From Actinobacteria bacterium UBA2286 (GTDB lineage: Bacteria; Actinomycetota; Coriobacteriia; Anaerosomatales; Anaerosomataceae): 64,000 bases of DNA. Both the position numbers and the translations under genes were made by a program. The DNA lies in NCBI GenBank assembly GCA_002345925.1, contig DDWM01000049.1, forward strand, positions 26,799-90,798, in the 5' to 3' direction. Every line of letters begins with the position of its first letter. Positions within the stretch are counted from its first letter, which is position 1. The notes beneath the pieces were generated by a model that did not search any database, was not told the origin of the DNA, and saw only the letters and a program-made list of their open reading frames with translations. This document shows, one piece after another, positions 1 through 7,885 of this stretch.

Positions 1-1
1 G

Positions 2-1621
2 CTTGAATTGCATGTCAAGAATCTGGCGCTCGTTGAAGAGGTCTGGCTGGAGTTCAGCGAGGGCCTGACAGTGCTCACCGGAGAGACGGGTGCAGGAAAG
101 ACCGTTCTCGTGAGCGCTCTGCAGCTACTTCTCGGCGATCGTGCCGACACAACACTCGTGCGTTCTGGAGCCGACGAAGCGCTGATCGAGGGACGATTCC
201 TCATCGATGGCAAGGAGCGACTGGTGCGCCGCCGAATTGGCGCAGAGGGCCGCTCCCGTTGCACGATCGACGATGCCATGGCAACGGTCGGTGCTCTCGG
301 CGAACTGCTTGAGGATGTTGTTGATCTGCACGGCCAGCATGATCACCAGGCTCTGTTGTCAGTGTCGAGGCACGCCGGGTATCTCGACCGCTTCATCGGC
401 GATCCTGCCCTGGATGCATCGGCTGCATATCGCGAAGCTTTGGTTGTGCGGCGCAGCGCTCGCACCACGCTATCCGCGCTGGAGGAATCCCTCGCTGATC
501 GCGAGCGTAGGATCGATTACCTGCAGTTCCAGATATCGGACATCGATGCTGCTGCTGCGTATCTCGGTGAGGATGCTGAGATCGAAGAATCACTTCCCAG
601 GATGCGACACGGAGACAAGCTCACCAACGCCGCCGGATCCGCGTGGGGCGCGCTCCAGGATGAAGGTGCAGCTACCGAGCGGCTCGGCGAGGCGCTCACC
701 GCACTCGGGCGTGCAGCAGGTCTTGACCCGGCCCTCGATGGCATCGCGGCAGAGCTTGATGCGGTGCTCGCATCCGCTGACGACATCGCATCGCGTTTGC
801 GCGAGTACGCGGAGTCGGTCGCGCACGATCCGCGAGCGTTGGATGCCGCTGAAGAACGTCTCGGTGTACTGACCGCGCTCAAGAAGAAGTATGGCGACTC
901 CCTTGAGGTGGTCCTCGCAGTTCGTGGCAAGGCAGCCGATGAACTTACCACTCTCGGTGAGGGAGAGGCGGGGTTGGCGCGCGCGCGGGATGAGCTTGCT
1001 GCCGCAGAGGCCGAGCTGCGTGCTCGTGCGGGCACTTTCGCTGCCGTGCGGCGCAACGCTTGCGACGCATTCGAAGTCGCACTCACTGAGGCGGCCAAGA
1101 GTCTTGCATTCGCCGATGCTAGTTTCGTCGTGCAGCTCGAGGACCTTCCCGAGGACTCATGGGGCGCGGATGGTCCGCAGCGAGTGGAGTTCATGTTCTC
1201 GTCCGGTGTAGGAGACGATCCGCGTCCGCTTGCCAAGATCGCTTCGGGAGGCGAGATATCGCGAGTCATGCTTGCGCTGAAGGACGTTCTCGGCCAGGCG
1301 GACCACACACCCGTGCTCGTGTTCGATGAAGTCGACGCTGGTATCGGCGGCGCGACCGCTATAGATGTTGCTCGCCGTCTGGCGTCGCTTGCGACCACGC
1401 ATCAGGTGCTGGTCGTGACGCACCTCGCGCAAGTTGCAGCCTTCGCTTCCACGCAAGTGGTGGTCGAAAAGGCATCGGCTGATGGCCGAAGCGTCACGGT
1501 CGCACGCAAGGTCGATCCTGAGGAGAGAATCGCTGAGATAGCTCGGATGCTTTCGGGTGGGAGTACTCAGACCGGACTTGATCATGCTCGCGAGCTTCTC
1601 GCTATGGCAACGCCCGAGTAG
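2..1621 (+). CDS. recN: DNA repair protein RecN (5' end just outside window)
   Basis: SMC-like ATPase of double-strand break repair that acts on DNA ends in the cytoplasm. The reading frame is open to the window edge and begins ...LELHVKNLALVEEV, which matches the usual RecN N-terminus. Only a few codons (the start) are therefore missing and the TTG at 8 is not the true start. Seen: Walker A GETGAGKT about 25 codons in, a long Ala/Glu/Arg-rich coiled-coil middle, the ABC signature ASGGEISRVML near codon 412 and Walker B VLVFDEVDAG near 440. The visible length (about 540 codons) is normal for RecN. It is followed by steA after 56 bp, as in other Actinomycetota. Confidence 0.95.
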   Translation, partial: LELHVKNLALVEEVWLEFSEGLTVLTGETGAGKTVLVSALQLLLGDRADTTLVRSGADEALIEGRFLIDGKERLVRRRIGAEGRSRCTIDDAMATVGALGELLEDVVDLHGQHDHQALLSVSRHAGYLDRFIGDPALDASAAYREALVVRRSARTTLSALEESLADRERRIDYLQFQISDIDAAAAYLGEDAEIEESLPRMRHGDKLTNAAGSAWGALQDEGAATERLGEALTALGRAAGLDPALDGIAAELDAVLASADDIASRLREYAESVAHDPRALDAAEERLGVLTALKKKYGDSLEVVLAVRGKAADELTTLGEGEAGLARARDELAAAEAELRARAGTFAAVRRNACDAFEVALTEAAKSLAFADASFVVQLEDLPEDSWGADGPQRVEFMFSSGVGDDPRPLAKIASGGEISRVMLALKDVLGQADHTPVLVFDEVDAGIGGATAIDVARRLASLATTHQVLVVTHLAQVAAFASTQVVVEKASADGRSVTVARKVDPEERIAEIARMLSGGSTQTGLDHARELLAMATPE

Positions 1622-1637
1622 AGGCAACGAATCGGTC

Positions 1638-1646
1638 TGTTAGACT
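1638..1646 (+). promoter_or_regulatory. Candidate extended -10 promoter for steA
   Basis: TGTTAGACT (TGn plus TAGACT) lies in the short recN-steA gap, 31 bp before the steA ATG. No good -35 is visible, which is acceptable for an extended -10 element. The GTTAGACT core recurs upstream of ftsZ and divIVA. Confidence 0.35.
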
Positions 1647-1677
1647 TGGGAGTCAGGCTGGATCCGAAAGGGACTTT

Positions 1678-2799
1678 ATGCGGTTTCAGGGCATTGCCCG
1701 GCTAGACAGGCGCACTAAGGACTTAGTGAAGCGCCTCGGCCGTAACGACATCGCGATCATCGATCATGTCGACATGGACCGCGTTAGCGCCGAGTCGCTG
1801 CTTGAGAGCGGCGTCGAGGTTGTCGTGAACGCATCGCGATCCATCTCCGGAACGTATCCCAACCTCGGCCCGTTGTTGTTGGTGCGCGGCGGCGTGCGTC
1901 TTCTTGACGACGTGGGTGAGGGCGTCTTTGAGAACGTCAAGGAGGGTGATGTAGTCGAGGTGGTTGGCGACGACATCCTAATCGATGGGAAGGTTGTTGC
2001 CTCAGGCAGCCGGTTGACCGTCGATATCGTCGAGCGGGCCATGGAGGAAGCGAAGTCCGGTCTCGACCAGCAACTCGAGAACTTCGCGCGCAACACGCTC
2101 GAGTACATCTCCCGCGAGAAGGCGCTGCTGACCGAAGGCGTCTCGGTCCCGGTCACGAAGACTCTGATCGCTGGCCGACAGGCGCTCGTCGTTGTTCGCG
2201 GTTACGACTACAAAGAGGATCTGCAGGCGCTTCTTCCGTATATCCGGGAGGTCAGACCTGTTCTGATCGGCGTTGACGGCGGAGCAGATGCGATCCGCGA
2301 TTTTGGCTTGAAGCCCGACATCATCGTCGGCGATATGGATTCAGTGAGCGATGAGGCCCTCAAGAGCGGTGCAGAGCTCATCGTGCATGCGTATGCCGAT
2401 GGTCGCGCTCCGGGCGAGGGCAGGCTTGATGAACTCGGCCTTGTGGGTGTTGCCTGGGCGATGGCCGGTACGAGTGAAGACCTCGCGCTGTTGCTCGCAT
2501 ACGAGTCGGGTGCCGAGCTGATCGTCGCCGTGGGAACCCACGCGAATCTCATCGAGCACCTGGACAAGGGTCGCAAGGGTATGGCTTCGACGTTTCTCGT
2601 CCGGCTGAAAGTTGGCCCAAAGCTCGTAGATGCCAAGGGTGTGAACAAGCTCTACCGTGCGTCGGTCAAGCCGTCGCAGCTCGTCGTGCTGGTTGCGGCC
2701 GCGCTGACCGTTGTCTCCACCGCTATCATGATCTCACCGCAGGCCAGAAACCTCGTGTCGCTGTTGCTGCTCAAGCTGCGCGCGACGGTCGGCCTCTAG
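1678..2799 (+). CDS. steA: SteA-like cytokinetic ring protein (thiamin pyrophosphokinase-like fold)
   Basis: 373 aa. The central region (about residues 170-300) contains GVDGGADAIRDFGLKPD and IVGDMDSVSD, typical of the thiamin pyrophosphokinase-like catalytic fold. The C-terminus carries one membrane helix (about 332-352) and a short basic tail. This architecture is that of actinobacterial SteA, which in Corynebacterium glutamicum works with SteB in septal cell separation (family knowledge). ATG start with GAAAGGG a few bases upstream. It sits between recN and steB, the conserved order, with 13 bp to steB, so the two are probably co-transcribed. A genuine thiamin pyrophosphokinase is less likely because of the extra N-terminal domain, the membrane anchor and the context. 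Confidence 0.85.
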   Translation: MRFQGIARLDRRTKDLVKRLGRNDIAIIDHVDMDRVSAESLLESGVEVVVNASRSISGTYPNLGPLLLVRGGVRLLDDVGEGVFENVKEGDVVEVVGDDILIDGKVVASGSRLTVDIVERAMEEAKSGLDQQLENFARNTLEYISREKALLTEGVSVPVTKTLIAGRQALVVVRGYDYKEDLQALLPYIREVRPVLIGVDGGADAIRDFGLKPDIIVGDMDSVSDEALKSGAELIVHAYADGRAPGEGRLDELGLVGVAWAMAGTSEDLALLLAYESGAELIVAVGTHANLIEHLDKGRKGMASTFLVRLKVGPKLVDAKGVNKLYRASVKPSQLVVLVAAALTVVSTAIMISPQARNLVSLLLLKLRATVGL

Positions 2800-2812
2800 T
2801 CCGGGAGGACGC

Positions 2813-3685
2813 ATGTACAACATCAGATACCATCTCGCATCGCTGGTGGCGGTCTTTCTGGCGCTGACCGTGGGACTCGTTCTGGGAACCGTGGTTGCCG
2901 AGCGGGGTACTCTCGACAATCAGTCGACCACCCTTGTTGATGACCTACAGAAGCAGTTTGCCCAGATTCAGACTGACAACAACGCGCTGCGCGACGGGCT
3001 TGAGAGGGATCGCGCTTTTGCGAGCGATGTCGTTCCTGCATTGACGGCCGATGCTCTCTCGGGCGAGACGGTTGCGATTCTCGTCAACGGGGGTCGGAGT
3101 AACGGTCTTAACGCGACCATGGCTGCAATCGAGGACGCCGGCGGAATCCCAGTCGTTCTCACGTTCGCAAGCCCCGGTCTGGATCTGGATTCTCATGTAC
3201 CGGATGGCATCTCGGAACTTCTCGGGGAGGGGTTCACTGAGCCAGTGTCGGCACCGGTCGCTGTTTCATTCAAGAGCGCGGTCGCAGACGCTCTGGCGTC
3301 CGAGCTCCGGGAGTCTGGCTCGCGACCCATGCTCGACTTGCTCTCAGGCAGCGGTGCGTTGAGCATAAGTGCGCCCGCAGAATTCAGCGGCGTGGACGCA
3401 TGCGTGCTGATGACGTCCTTTGACGGTCAACCTGATGATATTTCGTCGATGATAGCCGGCGCACTTGATGTTCGCGGGGCGGTCGTGGTGGGTGCGGAGG
3501 CGACGAACCAGACCACTGGCATCGCTGTTGAGGCGGTCGACCTGGGCTTCTCGGCAGTGGACCACGTGGAAACGCCGCAGGGAGCCTACTCGCTCGTGTG
3601 GTTGCTTTCAGACCGCGCAAGCGGCTACTTCGGGATCGGCGCAGGCGCTGATGCGGTGTACCCGACGATCTCAAAGCGGGGCTAG
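2813..3685 (+). CDS. steB: SteB/MctB-family envelope protein (copper transporter MctB-like)
   Basis: 290 aa. One N-terminal membrane helix (about residues 8-28) is followed by a coiled coil (about 37-68) and an extracytoplasmic alpha/beta domain (GETVAILVNGG and following). This is the MctB/DUF3186 architecture. Family members are annotated as copper transport proteins in mycobacteria (Rv1698) and as SteB, the partner of SteA, in corynebacteria. The paired steA immediately upstream favours the cell-separation role here. GGGAGG precedes the ATG. Its stop codon overlaps the stop of the convergent glycosyltransferase gene in a shared CTAG. No metal-binding cluster is obvious to me. Confidence 0.8.
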   Translation: MYNIRYHLASLVAVFLALTVGLVLGTVVAERGTLDNQSTTLVDDLQKQFAQIQTDNNALRDGLERDRAFASDVVPALTADALSGETVAILVNGGRSNGLNATMAAIEDAGGIPVVLTFASPGLDLDSHVPDGISELLGEGFTEPVSAPVAVSFKSAVADALASELRESGSRPMLDLLSGSGALSISAPAEFSGVDACVLMTSFDGQPDDISSMIAGALDVRGAVVVGAEATNQTTGIAVEAVDLGFSAVDHVETPQGAYSLVWLLSDRASGYFGIGAGADAVYPTISKRG

Positions 3686-4362
3686 CGTCTCTCCAGGCCG
3701 AGGCGCACGAGGGCGACGAGAACGTGCACGAACTGGCGTCCGCGGTGCATGAAGCCGGCAAGGTCCTTGCCGGTGGCTGCGTGCGACATTGCGGCGGGTA
3801 CCTCTCTCAGCCGAAGCTTCGCACGGAGCACACGAACACTCAGCGCCACTTCCGCGCCGTAACCTGAAGCGAACGGTTCGGCAGCTTCCCATGCCCGACG
3901 ATTGAGAGCTCGCTGTCCCGAGAGTGGGGCCGTGGCCTCAAATCCTCCGCCGAGAGTGGCAATACCGCGTCTGGCCAGACCTTTGACGAGGCCGAATCCG
4001 CCGGATCCCGCAGGACGGGGGAGCACGGCAACCGTCATATCGGCGGCGTCCGCAAGCACAGGAGCCAGCAACACGCCCGCTTCGCCCGCAGTTCCCGCGA
4101 GGTCTGCGTCAAGCAGCAGCACGATGTCCGCGTCGGCTCGAACGGCGTCGAGTCCGGCCTGCAACGCTCCGCCCTTGCCGACGTTTCCGGGCAGGGCAAT
4201 CACCTCGGCACCGGCATCGCTGGCGAGCTTTGCGGTGTCATCGGCAGATCCATCGTCGATTACGAGCACTCGCTTCACTCCTGCAATGCCCAGGGTCGCC
4301 ACAACTGTGGCCGAGATGCGCTCGGCTTCGTTGTAGGCGGGGATGAGCGCGATGACGTTCAT
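3682..4362 (-). CDS. Family 2 glycosyltransferase (dolichyl-phosphate-mannose-synthase-like)
   Basis: 226 aa, cytoplasmic GT-A fold enzyme. Residues near the N-terminus read ALIPAYNEAERI, with VIDDGS at 34-39 and the DAD metal-binding triplet at 85-87 (LLLDADLAG), all hallmarks of GT2 nucleotide-sugar transferases. The start is the ATG at 4362: longer in-frame readings only run through murJ in another frame. The ATG overlaps the murJ stop (ATGA), so the two are translationally coupled. There is no large C-terminal membrane domain, so it probably uses a soluble sugar nucleotide and a lipid or membrane acceptor. The sugar and acceptor cannot be read from sequence; pairing with a flippase suggests a lipid-linked envelope glycan (inference). 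Confidence 0.8.
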   Translation of the reverse strand: MNVIALIPAYNEAERISATVVATLGIAGVKRVLVIDDGSADDTAKLASDAGAEVIALPGNVGKGGALQAGLDAVRADADIVLLLDADLAGTAGEAGVLLAPVLADAADMTVAVLPRPAGSGGFGLVKGLARRGIATLGGGFEATAPLSGQRALNRRAWEAAEPFASGYGAEVALSVRVLRAKLRLREVPAAMSHAATGKDLAGFMHRGRQFVHVLVALVRLGLERR

Positions 4363-5957
4363 CGCGCGCTCCGGCCGCGGCTGATGATGCGAGAGAATCG
4401 CTTTGCGCTGGTCTTGACCTCGTTCACGCCTGCGAGTGCGGCCAGTCCGTATGTTGTGCCGAGCCCCGCAAGGCCGGCAAGCACGAGCTGCAGCAAGAAC
4501 CCGGCGCCGAGTGCCAGGGGAGCCGTCAATGCGACAACACCGAGTGCGACTGCCGCGCCAGCGAGAGACGCTGCGAGCACGCGCACCACGGTCCACGCGA
4601 TTCCGCGGATGTCGTATCCGCCTATGTGACGGCGGAGCAGCAGTCCGAGTACCGCCAGGTGCACGATGAAGAAGACTCCGTCAGCGATCGGGATGCCCTT
4701 GAGGCCGACACCCGCCCAGCCGGCTATCCCGCTGGTCAGGAGAGCGTAGAGGCTGATCTGCAGGATGGAGGCGCCGATGTTCGTGAACATAGGCGTTCTG
4801 GTGTCTTGCAGCGAGTAGAACGTCTTGAGGACGAACATGTAGCCTGCAAAGAAGAAGAGCCCGGCCGCCCACCAGATAAGAACGTCCGCGACGACCGGGA
4901 CGTCCGTTGCCTTGAAGCTGCCTGCGCGGTAAAGCCGGATGACTGGCTCGGCAAGCACAACGAGGAGCGTTGCCAGCGGGATGATGAGCACGGCCGTGGA
5001 GCGGAAACCGCTTGAGAACATCGCCTTGAATGCGGGCCAGTCGCGCTTCTCGGCAAGCGCGGAGAGTTCGGGGAAGACCGCCGTTGCCAGCGCGACGGCG
5101 AAGATGCCGTAGGGGAGTTGGTAGAACATCCAGGCGTAAGCGAGCACGGCGGGGCCTTTGTCGCTTGCCTGGAAGGCGTACGCGTTTCGGAATGAGATCG
5201 TCACGAGGTTCGTGATCGTGTAGATAAGCAACGGCCCCATCTTGTGCGCGATAGTGCGAAGCGCCGGATGCTTCCAGTCGATTCTCGGCGTGTATCGGAT
5301 TCCGAGCTTGATCAGGCTTGGAATCTGCACGACGGTCATCGCGACGACACCGAGCGTTGTGCCAACGGCCAGACCGGTGATCGCAAGCTGCGGGTTGCTG
5401 TCTTTTAGCGGCACGTAGAAGCCGAGGAGCGTCACGATGACGACGAGGTTGTTGAAGATCGGGGCGACTGCCGGCCAGAAGAACTTCCGGTACGAGTTCA
5501 GGATGCCGGTCGTGACCATACCTGCGCCGTAGAAGACAACCTGGATTGCGAAGAAGCGGAAGAGGTAGACCGCAAGCTGCGCCTTCTCGGGGGAGATTCG
5601 GAACGTTTGAGTGCGCACGAACGGCTCGGCCCAGAAGGTTCCGATGACCGCGACGATGCCGAGGACAAGCACGGTGATGTTGAAGACGTAACTCGCGAAC
5701 TTCCACGCTTCGTCCTCGCCGTCGCGCTGCATGCGCTCGATGAACAGCGGGATGAACACTGATGAGAGAACCCCGCCGGCGGCGAGTTCAAAGATCATGT
5801 TCGGGATGTTGTTGGCGACGCTGTACGACGCCGACAGAGCGGTCACACCGAGTGCGACGGCCATCGCCCATGTGCGCACGAATCCGGTGATACGCGATGC
5901 TGCGGTTGAGATCGACATGATCGCGGTGGAGCGCGCTATCGAAGGCTGAGCGGCGAT
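4359..5957 (-). CDS. murJ: MurJ/MviN lipid II flippase
   Basis: About 532 aa from the proposed start. The first recognisable block is ARSTAIMSISTAASRITGF, the standard MurJ N-terminus, followed by about 14 membrane helices and conserved arginines in the central cavity region. It moves undecaprenyl-linked lipid II (or a related lipid-linked sugar) across the membrane. The start is unusual. A strong ribosome binding site, GAGGAGGG (plus-strand 5961-5968), is followed 4 bp later by ATC at 5957-5955. No ATG/GTG/TTG occurs in frame until an ATG at 5918 that has no ribosome binding site and would cut off the conserved first residues. The upstream GTG at 6071 would add 38 atypical residues and lies before the likely transcription start. 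The gene is coupled to the downstream GT2 gene. Confidence 0.9.
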   Translation of the reverse strand: MAAQPSIARSTAIMSISTAASRITGFVRTWAMAVALGVTALSASYSVANNIPNMIFELAAGGVLSSVFIPLFIERMQRDGEDEAWKFASYVFNITVLVLGIVAVIGTFWAEPFVRTQTFRISPEKAQLAVYLFRFFAIQVVFYGAGMVTTGILNSYRKFFWPAVAPIFNNLVVIVTLLGFYVPLKDSNPQLAITGLAVGTTLGVVAMTVVQIPSLIKLGIRYTPRIDWKHPALRTIAHKMGPLLIYTITNLVTISFRNAYAFQASDKGPAVLAYAWMFYQLPYGIFAVALATAVFPELSALAEKRDWPAFKAMFSSGFRSTAVLIIPLATLLVVLAEPVIRLYRAGSFKATDVPVVADVLIWWAAGLFFFAGYMFVLKTFYSLQDTRTPMFTNIGASILQISLYALLTSGIAGWAGVGLKGIPIADGVFFIVHLAVLGLLLRRHIGGYDIRGIAWTVVRVLAASLAGAAVALGVVALTAPLALGAGFLLQLVLAGLAGLGTTYGLAALAGVNEVKTSAKRFSRIISRGRSAR

Positions 5958-5995
5958 GGTCCCTCCTCGGCAGGGTGTTGAATTGTGCCGGATCG

Positions 5996-6001
5996 ATTGT
6001 A
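5996..6001 (-). promoter_or_regulatory. Candidate -10 element for murJ
   Basis: On the minus strand TACAAT lies about 28 bp before the murJ ribosome binding site. A convincing -35 is not visible. If used, transcription would begin near 5989, so codons of the longer murJ frame would not be transcribed. Confidence 0.35.
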
Positions 6002-6052
6002 GCCGAGAGACGCCGCTTGCCGCTCGGCCAACACGAGCGCGTTGTGTTCCGG

Positions 6053-6160
6053 TATACTGGCGGTCGGGCACCCCGAAACGCGAATCGCGGCGGGTGCAGC
6101 TCCCTGAGCCGGTAGTTCCGGCTTAACGCATGTCCGAAAGCGGTCGACAGGGAGGTGAGC
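6053..6160 (+). promoter_or_regulatory. Promoter (-10) and structured leader of the 6161 gene
   Basis: TATACT at 6053-6058 is a good -10 without a clear -35. The roughly 100-nt leader that follows can form two hairpins: GCACCCCG (6068-6075) with CGGGTGC (6091-6097), with a CGCG/CGCG stem nested inside, and AGCCGG (6107-6112) with CCGGCT (6118-6123). I could not match it to a known riboswitch class. GGGAGG at 6149-6154 is the ribosome binding site. Confidence 0.35.
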
Positions 6161-7885
6161 GTGAAGCAAAGAACCGTCATCGCGGTTGTCCTACTCGCGA
6201 TCATGCTCGCAGCCCTAAGTGGCTGTGCCAGCGTCCCAAGCGCCCCCTCGACGACCGCAGTCCCGGTCGTCTTCGTTGTTACACCCCCACTCACGTGGAG
6301 CGACGTTTCGTCTGAGACGCCCGTCCTCACGCGCATGGCTGAGGATGCGGCTATCGGTGCGGTCGTGTCGAAGGATCCCGCGTCGTCTGTGGCCACATTG
6401 TCCGAGCACGGAGCGGGCACCGCTCAGCCGATCACGACGATCACAGTGTCGGGAAGTCCCGCCACTATCGATCGCGCAATCGCCGAGCAGGTTTCGAGCG
6501 CGCCTGCTGGATCCGCGATCGTTGTCGTCTCGGCGGCCGGCGCCGCGACTCCGGGGCATGGTGCCTCGGCGGGTATCGTGCTCATTTCGGGTGGCGGCTA
6601 CGAATCCGGACTACTGACGAGCGTTTCGACCCGTCGCGGGGGCCTTGTGACCGATTCTGACGTCGCCGCGACTGTCGGGGCTATCGCAGGTGCCACTGAC
6701 GCGCCGAAGGCCGGAATCGCGGCCTCGGAAGTTGATGACGACCGGACGTCGGCCGAGCGCGTCGAGTGGCTGGCGCGGGTCTCTGTATTCCTCACGGCGG
6801 TCGAGAAGATCCGCGTCCCCATCTTCAACGTCTACACGGCCGCCATGGTCGTGCTTCTGCTCGGCGGCTGGTTCGTGGCCGAGCGATACCGCGCCGCACC
6901 CAAGTACGCGTACTGGTCGCTCGTGCTCCGGCGCTTCATCGTGCTCGGGCTTGTGCTTCCGGTTGGTGGCACGCTTCTGCACGTGGCTGATCGGCTGCCC
7001 GATACACCACAGCGCGTCGTGTCGCTGCTTCTTGCAGCCTCAGGCCTCCTCTGGATATTCGCCGAGTTCGCCTGGCACAAATGGGGGACGGCCGGCGCGA
7101 TCGCGTTCTCCGGTCTCGCTGCGGCGCTCATACTCGGCATCGATCAGCTGGCCGGGGCGACGCTCTCTCTCTCGAGCATCTTCTCGTATTCGCCGCTTAT
7201 CGGATTCCGCTTCTTCGGCATCGGCAATGAAGGCGCTGCGATCCTGTTCGGTGGCGCACTCGTGGGATTGTCGCTCGAACTCGATGCCGCCAAGAGCTCC
7301 GTACGCGCTCGCCGCATCTCGATCGCCGGTGTCGGCGCAGCTGCAGTCATCGTGTGCGCCGCACCGTTCTTCGGCGCGAACGTCATCGTCGCCGTATGGG
7401 GCACGGCGACCTTCGCCGCGTTCTGGCTTGCTGCCGAGAGACGCCGCATCCGCGCAACAGACGTACTCATTGCGCTCGCGCTCGTTGGAGCAGCGCTCGT
7501 CGCGATGGTCGCGCTCGACCGCTTCACGGGTGGAACGCACATCGGGCGCGCTGTTGGCGAGGTCGCCGGTGGCGGGCTTGGTGCACTGCTTGCCGAGCGG
7601 TTCGCTACGAGCCTCAGGATCTTCACCGATTCGCCGCTACCCGCCATCGTGCTCGTCATCGCTACGATTCTCGCGTACATGCGCCTGCGTCCTCGCGGGA
7701 GGATGGCCGTCGTGCTCGGCAGGTATCCGGTGTTCGCCGCGGCAATGACTGCCGGGCTCCTTGGTGGCTTCATCGGAGCGCTGACCGAGGACTCGGGTGT
7801 GGTCGTGCTGGCACTCGTTATCACGTACCTCGTTGGCGGACTGGTGGCGCTCATGCTTGAGCCGGACGGGAAGGCGGCCGAATGA
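6161..7885 (+). CDS. Lipoprotein-signal multi-pass membrane protein of unknown function
   Basis: 574 aa. The N-terminus is a lipoprotein-type signal with lipobox LSGC (Cys22). It is followed by a roughly 190-residue exported region that includes VTPPLTWSDV, reminiscent of degenerate phosphatase-like domains in similar actinobacterial and clostridial membrane proteins. About 10-11 membrane helices follow (from about residue 225), with the conserved-looking motifs IGFRFFGIGNEG and LTEDSGVVV. Start: GTG at 6161, 6 bp after GGGAGG; the GTG at 6155 is too close to the ribosome binding site. The stop overlaps the ATG of the downstream GT4 gene (ATGA). Function is not known; the neighbours argue for envelope glycan work. 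Confidence 0.7.
   Translation: MKQRTVIAVVLLAIMLAALSGCASVPSAPSTTAVPVVFVVTPPLTWSDVSSETPVLTRMAEDAAIGAVVSKDPASSVATLSEHGAGTAQPITTITVSGSPATIDRAIAEQVSSAPAGSAIVVVSAAGAATPGHGASAGIVLISGGGYESGLLTSVSTRRGGLVTDSDVAATVGAIAGATDAPKAGIAASEVDDDRTSAERVEWLARVSVFLTAVEKIRVPIFNVYTAAMVVLLLGGWFVAERYRAAPKYAYWSLVLRRFIVLGLVLPVGGTLLHVADRLPDTPQRVVSLLLAASGLLWIFAEFAWHKWGTAGAIAFSGLAAALILGIDQLAGATLSLSSIFSYSPLIGFRFFGIGNEGAAILFGGALVGLSLELDAAKSSVRARRISIAGVGAAAVIVCAAPFFGANVIVAVWGTATFAAFWLAAERRRIRATDVLIALALVGAALVAMVALDRFTGGTHIGRAVGEVAGGGLGALLAERFATSLRIFTDSPLPAIVLVIATILAYMRLRPRGRMAVVLGRYPVFAAAMTAGLLGGFIGALTEDSGVVVLALVITYLVGGLVALMLEPDGKAAE

Noticed and set aside
3682..4596. Longer version of the GT2 gene starting at 4596
   Set aside because: The extra 78 residues are murJ read in another frame; the family N-terminus starts at the ATG at 4362.
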